Of a stretch of 64,000 nucleotides of DNA, positions 1-15,012 are shown in pieces (position 1 is the stretch's first letter; every line of letters begins with the position of its first letter). A program made the translations under genes and the position numbers. This DNA comes from Polyodon spathula (taxonomy: Eukaryota; Chordata; Actinopteri; Acipenseriformes; Polyodontidae): positions 43,583,986-43,647,985 of the forward strand of contig NC_054541.1 of assembly GCF_017654505.1 (NCBI RefSeq). The letters are read 5' to 3'. The notes below the pieces were generated by a model that worked only from the letters and a program-made list of their open reading frames with translations, did not search any database and was not told the DNA's origin.

Positions 1-447
1 GTGGAAATGACAAATGACTGCTTCCTAACACAATTTGTCAAGGCACCGACTAGAGGGGAGGCATGCCTTGATTTAGTCTTTTCAAATAACGAAGACAGAA
101 TAACTAAAACAGAGGTCAGAGAACCACTGGCAAACTCAGACCACAACATGGTCTCATTTGAAGTGTTTTTTAAAACCCCAAAAGTAAATACTAAAGCTAA
201 GGTTTACAATTTCAGAAAAGCAAACTATGAAGGTATGAAACAGAGACTAACAGAAGTAGACTGGAGTAAAATAGAGAAAACACCCACAGAAAAAGGATGG
301 CTGTTCTTCAAAAATGTAGTACTAGAGGCGCAAAACAATTACATCCCTAAAGTAGACAAATCTAAATGTAAAACTAAATGGCCAAAATGGTTTAATAGAT
401 CAATTAAAAAAAATATTCAGCAAAAAAAGGCACTTTACAGAGCATAA
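1..447 (+). pseudogene. LINE endonuclease domain, C-terminal remnant
   Basis: About 148 residues are open from the window edge to a TAA at 445-447. The motif SDHNMVSFEV near residues 46-55 is the conserved C-terminal SDH motif of apurinic-type LINE endonucleases, and CLDLVFSN upstream fits the same fold. The true start lies outside the window. The reading frame then fails: between 447 and 632 the sequence continues the LINE linker in shifting frames, and two short tandem duplications (AAAAAAGGACC and AAAGTACACAGAA units, about 447-500) are part of the damage. Confidence 0.8.
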
Positions 448-631
448 AAAAGGACCAAAAAAGGACCAAAAAGAAAGTACACAGAAAAAGTACACAGAAC
501 TGCAAACGCAAGTCAAAAAGGAAGTTAGAAAGGTCAAACCAATTCCAAAATGTTTTTCCAATATTACAACAGCAAGAGAACATTCAAAGATGAGGTTAAA
601 TGTTTAAGAGATACAAATGGCAAAATTGTAG

Positions 632-1516
632 ATGAAGAAAAAAATAGCAAATATATTAAATGATTACTTTTCACAAGTTTTTACAAAGGAAGATACTGAC
701 AACATGCCCCACATGTCATCCAGTTCCTATCCAGTTTTAAATAACTTTAGCATAACCGAGGCAGAAGTGTTAAAGGGACTAGGAGCTCTTAAAATAAACA
801 AATCCCCTGGGCCAGATGAGATCCTCCCAGTAGTACTCAAAGAAATGAAATAAGTTATTTACAAACGGCTAACCAAGATCATGCAGCAGACTCTTGACAC
901 AGGGGTGGTACCGACAGACTGGAAAATTGCAAACGTAATACCGATCCACAAAAAGGGAAACAAAACTGAACCAGGTAACTACAGACCAGTGTGCCTGACT
1001 TCTATTATATGCAAACTTATGGAAACTATAATAAGATCCAAAATGGAAAATTACCTATATGGTAACAGGGTCCTGGGAGACAGTCAACATGGTTTTAGGA
1101 AAGGGAGATTGTGTCTAACTAACTTGCTTGATTTTTTTGAGGATGCAACATCGATAATGGATAATTGCAAAGCATATGATATGGTTTATTTAGATTTCCA
1201 GAAAGCTTTTGACAAAGTCCCGCACAAAAGATTAATTCTCAAACTGAACGCAGTTGGGATTCAAGGAAACGCATGTACATGGATTAGGGAGTGGTTAACA
1301 TGTAGAAAACAGAAAATACTTATTAGAGGAAAATCCTCAGAATGGAGTGTGGTAACCAGTGGTGTACCACAGGGATCAGTATTAGGTCCTCTGCTATTCC
1401 TAATCTACATTAATGATTTAGATTCTGGTATAGTAAGCAAACTTGTTAAATTTGCAGACGACACAAATAGGAGGAGTGGCAAACACTGTTGCAGCAGCAA
1501 AGGTCATTCAAAATGA
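632..1516 (+). pseudogene. LINE reverse transcriptase domain, broken
   Basis: This frame carries the fingers and palm of a CR1-type reverse transcriptase. One in-frame TAA at 851-853 interrupts it, so 632-853 and 881-1516 are one former ORF. Visible motifs are YLDFQKAFDKVPH (motif A with its catalytic Asp), GVPQGSVLGPLLF (motif B) and FADDT (motif C, the Asp pair). Directly after FADDT a one-base loss shifts the true coding sequence into the next frame, so the tail of this ORF past about 1470 is meaningless. Confidence 0.85.
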
Positions 1517-2255
1517 TCTAGACAAGATTCAGAACTGGGCAGACACATGGCAAATGACATTTAATAGAGAAAAGTGTAAGGTACTGCATGCAGGAAATAA
1601 AAATGTACATTATAAATATCATATGGGAGATACTGAAATTGGAGAAGGAATCTATGAAAAAGACCTAGGAGTTTTTGTTGACTCAGAAATGTCTTCATCT
1701 AGACAATGTGGGGAAGCTATAAAAAAGGTTAACAAGATGCTTGGATACATTGTGAAAAGTGTTGAATTTAAATCAAGGGAAGTAATGTTAAAACTGTACA
1801 ATGCACTAGTAAGACCTCATCTTGAATATTGTGTTCAGTTCTGGTCACCTCGCTATAAAAAAGATATTGCTGCTCTAGAAAGAGTGCAAAGAAGAGCGAC
1901 CAGAATTATTCCGGGCTTAAAAGGCATGTCATATGCAGACAGGCTAAAAGAATTGAATCTGTTCAGTCTTGAACAAAGAAGACTACGCGGCGACCTAATT
2001 CAAGCATTCAAAATTCTAAAAGGTATTGACAGTGTCGACCCAAGGGACTTTTTTGACCTGAAAAAAGAAACAAGGACCAGGGGTCACAAATGGAGATTAG
2101 ACAAAGGGGCATTCAGAACAGAAAATAGGAGGCACTTTTTTACACAGAGAATTGTGAGGGTCTGGAATCAACTCCCCAGTAATGTTGTTGAAGCTGACAC
2201 CCTGGGATCCTTCAAGAAGCTGCTTGATGAGATTCTGGGATCAATAAGCTACTAA
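1443..2255 (+). pseudogene. LINE ORF2 C-terminal region
   Basis: This continues the reverse transcriptase after the frameshift at motif C. The real protein resumes at about IGGVANT (near 1468) and runs to a TAA at 2253-2255. It includes the thumb and the conserved C-terminal region of CR1-type LINEs (LYNALVRPHLEYCVQFW; RVWNQLPSNVVEADTLGSFK). The same C-terminal peptide is encoded antisense at 38686-39181, which confirms a shared family. Past 2255 only the short 3' UTR and octamer tail remain. Confidence 0.85.
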
Positions 2256-2320
2256 CAACCAAACGAGCAAGATGGGCCGAATGGCTTCCTCTCGTTTGTA
2301 AACTTTCTTATGTTCTTATG

Positions 2321-2924
2321 AACCGGGAACACCTTGGGAGTGCTTATGTATGCTTCTGTCATTTCCAAAAAAACAAGGCTGTAAACAGGAATGTATTATT
2401 AGTTATAAAAACAGAAAGGGGTGTTCTGGTACATATACTTTCAAATCCTTATCCAGCCATGAGGTTAAATACATTTTAATTAGAAGAATTCCAGTGGACT
2501 GTGGGAAAAGTCTTCGAGGCCACAAGACATATTGAATTTGGATGAGGATTATGTGTACTTTAAGTAAAAATTTCTTGCTATAGAAAAATATCCTTCAAGC
2601 CACAGTTGTAATTCAAGGTGTTAACGCTAAGTGCTCAGTATAAGAAACTGATGCACTTTCAAAGATTTTGCACCCGTAGAATAAAAACTGTCAGTATGGC
2701 AAAACTTGTTTGAATGTTGAAACTCTAAAATGAAAATGATTATGAAAAGTAAGTAGCCTCAAATTACATAAGGTAAGGGAACAGAAAAAACAAATAAATA
2801 AATTTGAAGCCACTTATTCTTTAATTGTTACCTAGTTTTTTTTTTTTTTTTTTTTTTTTTTAGTTATTATTATTCAAATAAAACAATTTAAAACATTTTA
2901 TACTGAGAAATTGTTTAGATGTAC
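2321..2924. other. Intergenic AT-rich stretch
   Basis: No gene is recognised. It contains a homopolymer T run at about 2836-2862 and otherwise unstructured AT-rich sequence up to the 4-bp target duplication of the next element. Confidence 0.5.
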
Positions 2925-3441
2925 TGTGGTAAAGTACGTGGAGAAATCGTGGATGGAAGGTACATGAGTGTTATAATTCAGCTCTGTATATTTCCAATTT
3001 AACCAGTTGGCAGGGGAAAATGTAGTCCAGAGTCCTAACCAGGGGGAATCAGGACTACATTACCCAAGAGACGCTGCGCTGATTAAACCATAGATAAAAG
3101 TAAGGTAAAATCCTATGATCTGGTTCTGTGTTAAGGCAAAGGCCTGACAGGAGACCTGTGGCGTATCAAAGGTACTGTGATAGAGAATATATACCTGCGT
3201 TTTGTAACCGGTAAACAGCTTAGCTGTCTGGTTTTAGTTAGAATCTGGAAAGTGTGCTTTATGCACTCCTTGTTGGAGTTAGGCTGTTTGTTTTGTTTTG
3301 ATTTCTTTTGTGTTTGTGAAAACAAATAAAACAGGCACTGTCCTCTTTTTTCAATTTTCTTTGTTCTGGAAGTACCTCTTATGCACAAGCAGACAGAGGA
3401 AAGGTCCCAAACCTACCAAAAATACCCCCCACTTTGCCATA
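2925..3441 (+). mobile_element. Solo LTR, 517 bp, with 4-bp target duplication
   Basis: The segment starts TGTGGTAAAGT and ends ACTTTGCCATA, imperfect inverted termini typical of LTRs. It is flanked on both sides by GTAC (2921-2924 and 3442-3445). A poly(A) signal AATAAA lies at 3325-3330, giving plus orientation. Its R/U5-like part (about 3207-3345) is clearly related to 60835-60985, with shared blocks such as GGTAAACAGCTTAGCTGTC and the piece after AATAAA. No internal retroviral coding region is present, so this is a solo LTR. The superfamily cannot be named. Confidence 0.65.
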
Positions 3442-3445
3442 GTAC

Positions 3446-4491
3446 GTATTCACTAACAGCAAATTACTGACTTAGCGTAACTGGGAGTTTGCATCTTTCA
3501 TTGCATATTAAGTTTGTGAAGTTTATTTTCATAATTGTAATGTAATAATAATAGTGTAAGCCCAGGAGAAAAAAAAAAATGTTCTCGGTAGAAGCAAATC
3601 TTGCTGACAGCTGTATTTATCTTTTCTGTATGTACAGTATTTGTAAGTTAAGACTCCTCAATTTATTATGTCCAATTATTTACCCTCAAAACAGCAACTC
3701 CTCACAACATCTCTGGAGAGCTGCAGGTCAAAGGCTGTCCTTCCCTCCCATGACCAAGCTGATTGACTGTTTATTATAAGCTCCCAGCAGAACAAAGGCC
3801 AGTCAGCCCTGCAGGTGTCTTTGCCATGTTCTGCTTCTATAACCCACCAGAGCCAATGCAACGATCCCTGTGGAGATCTGCATCTTGGCACAGCCAGGAC
3901 ACAAACCTGCCCTCCCATGACTGTAGGACCTGCATACTATGCAGTTGTGCCTTTACCAGGTGAGTTCCTCGTGTATAATCGCATACCTCCCTAATTTAAC
4001 TGTGGTTGACATTCAGGTGGAACCTGAATGTTTTTGAAAGGCTACAATTGTAACGGATATGAATAGGTATTCGGGTTTAGCCTCTGGTAACCTAAATTAC
4101 TGTCCAGAACATGAATTGCTCAGTCAATGCTAGTTCGACAATTGATGAATAGGGGTTATGAAAACATATCACTGTATTACTACCAACCTTTAGTGTTTGT
4201 CATCCAGCCCAAAATACAGTACCTCCACTGTCAATATCTCTCTATATAGAAAACACATAGGCAGGCAATCTATCTTTTGCAAGAAAAAGAAAAAGAAATA
4301 AATAATAAAAATAAGTTTAATTGGAATATATTAGTTCATTGGTTGTGCAATAAGTCCTAACTGTTATTCCTAACTGCACTTATATTACTGGAAGTGACAC
4401 TATTAAGATAAAATGTTTTTCTTACTATTACTAACAAGAAGATTACATTTGTGAGGTACTATTACCAAGATGTGTATGAATATGTAATATA
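3446..4491. other. Intergenic stretch with a GC-richer block
   Basis: No gene is recognised. A GC-richer block at about 3690-3965 has overlapping short ORFs on both strands and a repeated CCTCCCATGAC motif (two copies, about 3744 and 3911). It looks like an old repeat fragment but cannot be assigned. Confidence 0.35.
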
Positions 4492-4517
4492 TGTGTTTGT
4501 GTGTGTGTGTGTGTGTG

Positions 4518-4601
<84 letters not shown>
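4492..4601. repeat. Compound microsatellite (GT)n(AT)n
   Basis: A GT run of about 28 bp passes directly into about 76 bp of pure AT. Short overlapping ORFs on both strands here are artefacts of the repeat. A small (ATT)n/(GTT)n patch follows at about 4664-4697. Confidence 0.95.
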
Positions 4602-7460
<2,859 letters not shown>

Positions 7461-7960
7461 CCACCTGATTATTATAAACTCAGTAACCCGCACTAACAAT
7501 CATCCTTAGTAAGTTTCTAAAAACAACTTGCATGGCAGGTCTTTGATATACATCCCCATTGTGTGACAGATCTTTGATGTGCATGCCCATTGGGAGGTAA
7601 TAACTTGTCTAGTATGTCAAGTCCACCCACTCAAACATATGGGCATATCACAGTAAGATTGCATCAAAGAGGGCTATACTTGTGGAATATGAAATTTCTG
7701 ACTGGCTGTGATTGTAGTAAGCGTTAACAGGTTATTGTTCTGCCCACTTATCACAAATACACCTTGGAGGGGTTTGATTCAATGCACATTGAAGAGGCAG
7801 TCAGGCATAGATCATAGATGAAAACAGATGATAAATTACTTAAACATATTTATAAGGGGCTTGATGTCATGAACTGCTAGAATTAAGGTTGACAGATTTG
7901 CGGTTAGAAGGAAACCCAAGCTATTTGTTATTTATTATAGACTGCTTACAATTAGGGGGT

Positions 7961-8120
7961 GCGGAATACGTGTTGCTCACACTCATACTGTCTTTAAAGA
8001 GTAGGTAGCGTGCTGTTCCAGGTTAGTGCTGGTCCTTGGCGACAGCTCCTGAGTCGTGTTTAGTTGTCTAGTAATATACAGAACAAGACAATTACAGACA
8101 AACAAAACAATTACAAATGT
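7961..8120 (-). mobile_element. LTR fragment (same family as 35707-36191 and 54812-55343)
   Basis: Read on the minus strand, this stretch contains GGAGCTGTCGCC followed by a CCAGCAC block and then GGAACAGCAC. The same order is seen in the solo LTR at 35707-36191 (minus) and the fragment at 54812-55343 (plus). The upstream part (TGTAATTGTCTTGTT) also matches about 55185-55200. Ends are not defined; the plus-strand right side abuts a T-run and the Tc1 element. Confidence 0.55.
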
Positions 8121-8138
8121 TTTTTTTTTTTTTTTTGG

Positions 8139-9578
8139 TTGGTTGGGAAATATTTTTAAGAAAAATAAAAAACTGAAATATCTTTCTTGCGTAAGTATTC
8201 AACCCCTGTACTGTGGAAGCTCCCAGTTTGCACCGATGAAAGAAATTGCCCTAACGAGGACACAATTACCTTACCATTGGCCTCCACCTGTGAACCATTA
8301 AAGTTGCTGTCACAATTTCTGGATAAAAACCCCACTGTTGAAGGATCATTGGTAAGGCTGTGAATCTGAAGGAAAATGAAGACCAAAGAGCATTCTACAG
8401 AAGTTAGAGATAAAGTAATACAAATGCATAAATTAGGGAAAGGGTACAAAATAATATCCAAGTGTTTGTATATCCCAGTGAGCACAGTTGAATCAATAAT
8501 CAGGAAGTGGAAGCTACATCACACCACCCAGGCACTGCCAAGAAAAGGCCGTCCCTCAAAACTCAGCGCTCAAACAAGAAGGAGAAGCCACAGAGAGGCC
8601 AACAATCACTTTGAAGGAGCTACAGAGTTCAGTGGCTGGGAGTGGAGTAATGGTGCACCAGTCAACCATATCAAGAGCTCTGCATAACAGTGGCCTGTAT
8701 GGGAGGGTGGCAAGAAAGAAGCCGTTACTCAAAAAGTACCATCTGAAAGCACATGTGGAATTTGCCAGAAAGCATGAGAGTGACCCAGCTGCGATGTGGA
8801 AAAAGGTTTTGTGGTCAGATGAGACCAAGATAGAGCTTTTTGGCCAAAACTCAAAGCGCTATCAGTGGCGCAAACCTAACACTACCCATGCCTCAAGACA
8901 TACCATCCCTACAGTGAAGTATGGTGGTGGCAGCATCATGCTGTGGGGATGCTTCTCATCAGCAGGGACTGGGCATCTTGTTACAATTGAAGGAAGAATG
9001 GATGGAGCAAAATACAGGAAAATATTACAAGAGAATTTGCTTCAGTCCACTAAAAAACTGAAGCTTGGGAGGAAATTCACCTTTCAGCAGGACAATGATC
9101 CCAAGCACAAGGCCAAAGCAACATTGGAGTGGCTTAAGAACAAAAAGGTGAATGTCCTACAGTGGCCCAGTCAAAGTCCTGATCTCAATCCCATTGAGAA
9201 TCTATGGCACTATTTGAAAATTGCGGTCCACAAGCGTCGTCCAACCAACCTAAACAACCTGGAGCAAATGTGCCAAGAAGAATGGGCCAAAATCACTCCG
9301 ACACTGTGTGCAAAGCTGGTACATACTTACCCCAAAAGACTTAAATCTGTTATTGCAACGAAAGGTGGCTCTACCAAATATTAATGTGTGGGGGTTGAAT
9401 ACTTTTTATTTTTCTTAAAAATATTTCCCAACATAAAACCAATGTCACCTTACATTAAATGAGTTTTAATTTAAGTGTTTTAAAATAAAATATCAAACAG
9501 AACGAAATTTCAATGTACCATTTGCAATTTATTAATATGAGAGAATTGGTCAAGGGTCTGAATACTTTTGCAAGGCAC

Positions 9579-9580
<2 letters not shown>
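8139..9580 (+). mobile_element. Tc1/mariner-type transposon, near full length, left end truncated
   Basis: A Tc1-type transposase (8376-9384) is framed by inverted repeats. The inner pair is GGGAAATATTTTTAAG at about 8145-8160 against its complement at about 9417-9432, with AGTATTCAACCCC at about 8193-8206 against GGGGTTGAATACT at about 9392-9404. The right outer end carries the family-like terminus GTCTGAATACTTTTGCAAGG ending at about 9580. No matching left outer end is found; the left side runs into a T homopolymer (about 8120-8136). The right end abuts a (GT)n(AT)n microsatellite. Confidence 0.85.
8376..9384 (+). pseudogene. Tc1-like DDE transposase, single frameshift
   Basis: The N-terminal part (8376 to about 8605) encodes the paired helix-turn-helix DNA-binding region, and the frame from about 8602 to 9384 encodes the catalytic domain. 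A frame change near 8600-8611 separates them, with a few residues of the linker apparently lost. Catalytic residues are visible: Asp in WSDETKIELF, Asp in FQQDNDPKH and Glu in DLNPIENLW, with 34 residues between the last two (DD34E). The C-terminus ends GGSTKY before TAA. It encodes cut-and-paste transposition at TA sites; this copy is probably inactive because of the frameshift and the lost left terminus. Confidence 0.9.

Positions 9581-9636
<56 letters not shown>
9581..9636. repeat. (GT)n(AT)n microsatellite
   Basis: A short GT run then about 45 bp of AT, directly next to the Tc1 right terminus. A second short AT patch is at about 9649-9660. Confidence 0.9.
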
Positions 9637-9638
<2 letters not shown>

Positions 9639-9915
9639 GGACCAATGTAATATATATATACAAATACACCGTTTATGTGGCTGGCATTAGGGTCTTTTTG
9701 ATGCTCAGAGGAGGTGTGACGTAAGCTGTGGTGTCACACCTTCACAGTCAGCTAGTTGGCATAGAAGAGTGAACATGGAGGTACAGGGCTGAAAACAAAC
9801 TCTCTGGAACTTCAAATCAGAGAGACGCTATGAAGAAAAACAGAATCGTCTTTTTCTGTACGATCTGATACCTTTATGTTTCATCATCTTAGAGATTAAC
9901 AAGAAGACCATTCAT

Positions 9916-9917
<2 letters not shown>

Positions 9918-9971
<54 letters not shown>
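9918..9971. repeat. (ATT)n microsatellite
   Basis: About 54 bp of uninterrupted ATT trinucleotides. Confidence 0.95.
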
Positions 9972-9972
<1 letters not shown>

Positions 9973-12900
9973 TTTTGGTTTGCTGTTTATTTAGTATTAT
10001 TATTTTTGTTTTTTTTGTAAAGAGCCCTGCGATACTTGCACATGAAGAACGCTAGATTTGCCATTTTAAATGTGTAGAAAAAAGGTTATCCATAGTGAGT
10101 GATCCCCTATGCAAATAACTGTTCTCAGAGTTGAGTGTGGTATAAACACTAGATCTGCTGCTATAGAGAAGTGAGAGTATTTAGTTGTCATTGACTTTAG
10201 CAATGATAGTAATATTAGTACAGTAATACCTGACGTTAGCAGTACTTTGTTTGTGGCTGATTATTGAAGGTGATTTCCTCACTAATATTGAAAATCCATT
10301 CTGTGGTGTACTGGCTGGTAAGGGTAAGCCCATGCTTACTTCATCTGTAAAACACAACAAAAAGGAGCTAAGGGGTTAATAAAACCAACCCATAGTAGCA
10401 GTTGAAATGACTGTAAATACAGATATTATTGTACAACTATGAATAACAGCAAGAAGAATGATTCAAGTAGAAGCTCTTTTGAAATTTAATACAGTTCAGC
10501 AGGTTGACTTGACTCTTATGTGTAGATGTAGAATAAAACCACAGTGATTAACTTGAACACTTTAATCTTATAATTACGTAATTTCCTTCATACTGCTGTT
10601 TTTGGACTTATTTCCATGGGATATTTTTAAACTTAATTTACAGGTTGTAGTAGAGCTAATGTATCTCTTCATTTTACTGGTATAAATAAAACATGGTAGA
10701 GGGTTGTTTATTCTTTTTTGTAGTTCAAAATCCACAATATATGTGGCTACAAGGTGGAGAACTGAAAATAAGTTGAAATGATAGCAAGGAGTCAAAACAG
10801 GCATTTCATGATGTGGGATATATCTCCTGAAGTCTAGTATTTAGTTTGTATTGGATCTAAGAAAAGAATATTGTTTATAAAAAGAAGGAACTAGGATTAG
10901 CCCCACATCTGCTGAGGGAAAAGGTCTCCTTCATTAAGAATGGTAGCTGTTAAGTTGTATGCTCCATTTCTGGACTCGGATAAAGTAAATACCACAGACA
11001 TGCAGTGTGTTAACAGGAACAGGGAAGAGACTTGGAAAAAAGTATTAACAATTTATTTGCAAGAAAAATATAACCAATTGAGCATGGATGGTCTAAAGAT
11101 ATTCCATGCCAAAGACTTTAAGCCAAATGCCTAACCCTTTGCCCAGGCATAAAACAAACAAAAAAACAAAACAAAAACCTTCTATTACATTTATTTATTT
11201 ATTTATTTTTACAATTTCCAATATAAAAGGTTTACAATGGTAAATATTAATAATCAGTTTCCTTCACTAGTGTTATCTTAATAAAGGCTTACAGATTGTA
11301 AACGTCTGGGAGCTTCACTTTAAACTTCACATATGCTAAACCCATTTCCATGGGTGTCTGATTTAACCCACAAAACATTCTTTAAATTAAACTCATTACA
11401 GCTTTGTAAAGAGGGCCCAAAATAAACTCATAGTTGTTGTAATGACAGTGCTCCTTTACTATTTGACCCATACAATTACTCTCAGCTGACATGCCTAGGA
11501 ATTAAATACATTTTATAAATAGTGAATTACACAGTTAAACATTTGAGATTTAAACATCTGGGTTAGAATGTGAAGATTTACATATGTGTTTATCATGGGA
11601 CCGAATCATAAAACTTTTAACTCAGGTTGAAATAAACCTCTACATCTCCAACTTTGTATGCGTACTACAGCTATGGCTTTTCTAAGATTGAGACTATATA
11701 AACATAAGTTAGATATTTTATTTAACATCATGTAATAAAAAAACCAAAAACAAAATGGTATGCAATTCAATATGTTAACGCAACATTATTCAGCAGGTTT
11801 CATTCAAAATGTGTTAATTCTATAGGGTGATACAAAACTTTTAGCCATAGCTGTACAGTATATCTTTAAAATTTTCTTTTAAGTTACTAACATTTCTATG
11901 CTTAGACATTGGATGTACTGCTGCATTTCTCTGTGCAAGGTCACAAGAATCACAAGAGTGGAAGATGAAACATGGAGAATATGGTAGATGTGAGAGCTTT
12001 CGCGCTGTAATGGAGATACCATTTAACTAAGACAACGTTAATTAGAAACTTGCTGGGAATCTAAGTATGTTTACTCAATAAATGCAAAGGCCAAAAAAGT
12101 CAAAAAGCGCTATGTGTAGCCTTGCATTCCTGCTGGTGAATACATATTGCTTCATTGCTGGTGCTTTTACTTACCCTACTCAACAACATACAGTTCAGTT
12201 CCTGTGCCCTTAAAGCAAGCGACGCATTCTCCACAAGGTTTTACTTCAGTCAGGCTTTGACTCGTTAAATAAGATTCACTATTCAGGAATTCATGTTTTG
12301 TGAATCGAGCTGAATTAATAATTCATAGTAAAACACCATTAGGTAGAATCTGCCGACACACGCTTTGTATTAATGCAAGCCCTGAGAGCTGAAAAAACTT
12401 AAATAAACTGATCAAGATTAGTTGCCCTGATGATTTTTTTTACCCCAGACAGAGGAATACCCAGATGGAAATAAACAAAGATAGGTATTTTATTGTCTTT
12501 TAAGATGAATAACATTGTCAAACTAATTGGGTGAGTGTAGTAATGTAGCATAAAGCAGCCTTTTCAGGATCTTGATTTATGCTCAAGTAATAGATGACTG
12601 AAAGTAATGTTTTGAAAATAAGTCCTTATAACAGGGGAACTGACTTCCTGGATTACAGAAAAAATGGTTCCAATCTGAAACCTTTACAGACTGGCCAAAA
12701 AAATATTTTGCAATGACATATTTTGGTAATGGTAGATTATGTAACTTGTAACTGTTTAGTAAAGAACAATTTCAATTATTCAAATGTCTGCATTGCATCC
12801 CAATCAGCTGGACTGAAGATTGAGTGATCAAGTCAATGCCTATTTGTACCCTCCAGATCTAAGGAACATATGTTACCAAGCTTCTGAACCCAAAAGACAA

Positions 12901-13650
12901 GGGCCAAGCTAGTCTGGGCTGCTGAAGCACAATGAGGTCAACTTTCCATCTGACTTTCCTACCCAACCCACAGGAGCACAATGGTCATCACTCCCTGTCA
13001 ACCCCCAGACAAGATCAAGAACCAGCATTTTACTGTGTTCATTGATTTTAGTTTTTACACTATATAAAAAAGTAAACTACACTACAGAGCAAACAATGCA
13101 TTTGTCTTTGTCAGCACAAAGTAAAAAAAAACCACACACACAAGCTAAAAATGAGTCAGTCTTTATTTTGTTTCTACCCACAGTCACCCTCTTACATTGT
13201 TACAGATACCATATATAAAATTGTCACTGGAGATAAATTCACAAAAATAGAAGTACCATATATATATATATAAAATATGCATTGAATTATTTCTCATACA
13301 AACAAGGTAAGCCAGTATTTGTTATATGCCGCCTGTAATAATATGGTGTTGACAACAACAATAATAAAAACATTGTTTTTTTAAATTAAAAGGCCATAAA
13401 TATTTGCTAGAATATCAATAAATATCTCTAACATTGTTATATAGTGTAACACATACTGTAGGACTGAATGATTTATTGTAATCAAAGGAGAATTAATATG
13501 TTGCTTCTTATTTTCAAGACGCTGTTTCAAGCATAATGTTAAATATGTTTCTTGAAGGCAACACATTGAAAACCTTGCCTTCCAATTGATTTTATGTAAA
13601 TTCAGACAAATATTAATAAAACACCTTGACAAGGTGTTTTATAAAAGTGT
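9972..13650. other. AT-rich 3' flank of the receptor gene, no gene seen
   Basis: No ORF, RNA gene or transposon is recognised in this 3.7 kb. A repeat-free block at about 12180-12420 has balanced composition and could be a conserved non-coding element. A perfect 10-bp inverted repeat (AAAACACCTT, 3-base loop) is at 13620-13642. Confidence 0.4.
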
Positions 13651-13654
13651 GTGT

Positions 13655-13681
13655 TTTATTTATTTATTTTATTTATTTATT
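13655..13681 (-). terminator. Candidate poly(A) signals for avpr1a
   Basis: Several overlapping AATAAA hexamers on the minus strand, about 0.85 kb past the receptor stop codon. They are the first such cluster downstream of 14515. They also form an ATTT microsatellite, so their use is uncertain. Confidence 0.25.
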
Positions 13682-14514
13682 ATACATATTCATGACTGCT
13701 TTGGACTAAAATTAAAATAAAAAATTTCATTTGGTTGATGGAAAAAAAAAAGAAAAAAAAAAGGTTATCAAGCCAAAAAGCCCTACACTATTATATAGTA
13801 ATATATTTATCTAATATTTCCAGCTTTAAGCTAAAAGAAGGTTGTTTAAGCAGCCTACTAATTGACTCTTCTTAGGATTAAGCTCCAAGCAAAAAAAAAA
13901 AAAAAAGGCTTAATGTACAAGCTGGTCATGAACTTGTCCACGAACTGACCCTTTGGATATTATAAATCAAATCTTGAAACATGTATATTTATGAAGGTTA
14001 ACCAGACTGTTAGGTGATGGAAAACAGTGAGGGGTATTGGAATGCAATGTAAAATGTAGTTAAGGCCAGCTTTTTTTTTTCAGAGACAACGAGCCCTAGT
14101 TTAATATGAAACAAATGGTGACGTGCACCCGTCCTATCCTACCGATCATGCATGCAAGTTATATTGAGGAAACACACATGTTCAGACCGCATGCGATAGG
14201 CTGAAGACTGCTACACGCTGCATTTGCTCTGTACATAATTCTTTTTTCCCAACCTCTGTGTTCAAATTGCCCTTGCACTGTCCTTGCTACGATTATTCAG
14301 AAATTATAGAGAATGTTAAGCAAAAAAAAAAGTTTTTTTTTTTTCAATAATTTACCTGAAGTGAAATACCAGGCAATTAGTAGGTTTAGATAGCCTAACA
14401 TTCCTTAAAATTCACTGAAAATAACAGATGACCAAAGTCAGTCCTTCCAATAGTTCAATTGCCTGGTCATTCCTTGTCTCATAATGTTCTACACATTATC
14501 AATGAGAAACAGAT

Positions 14515-14780
14515 TCAGCTGTCTGCTGGGTTAGACCTGCCACGGGTGCCTGTGCTAGAGGTTGGACTTCTGTTGGGGATCTTCGTTAACACAGTGTTCC
14601 TCCTGATGCTGCTGTCCGATTCCTCTTTCTTAAACTTACGCTTTACCTTCTGGCAGCAGGGGAAGCAGTGTGCAAAATCTTGCAAGAGATGCCCACTGAA
14701 GAACATGTATATCCAAGGATTGCAGCAGCTGTTCAGGCTTGCTAGCAGAGCCGATAGTGTCACTGCGGTGTTTTCGGAGT
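14515..14780 (-). other. avpr1a: avpr1a coding exon 2
   Basis: 266 coding bases encode TM7 ([17 protein letters not shown]) and the cytoplasmic tail to TGA at 14517-14515. The plus-strand 124-codon ORF over this exon is its antisense shadow. Confidence 0.93.
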
Positions 14781-14944
14781 CTGAAAAGCAGAAAGAATTA
14801 TTTGCGGTAACGGAGGAACTGTGTTTTATATAAAACCACAGAGGAATAACACTAATGAAAAGTGCACAAATAATATAGTTTCTCATAGATCACTCATTTT
14901 GTATAAAAAAGTCATCCTTATCTATCTATCTATCTATCTATCTA

Positions 14945-15012
<68 letters not shown>

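Larger units (their letters stand above)
1..2320 (+). mobile_element. CR1-like non-LTR retrotransposon (LINE), 5' part cut by window edge
   Basis: The first 2.3 kb reads as the 3' two-thirds of a CR1-superfamily LINE. It contains, in order, the end of an endonuclease domain, a linker, a reverse transcriptase and the C-terminal region, all in one orientation but broken by frameshifts and stops. The 3' end is a short non-coding tail that finishes in octamer-type repeats (ATGTTCTT units, about 2304-2320), as expected for CR1-type elements and unlike poly(A)-tailed L1. Four shorter copies of the same 3' end occur on the minus strand at 19.13, 31.78, 38.62 and 43.96 kb. The copy is dead. Confidence 0.9.

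Noticed and set aside
14459..14833. 124-codon plus-strand ORF
   Set aside because: It is antisense to avpr1a exon 2 and has no domain of its own.
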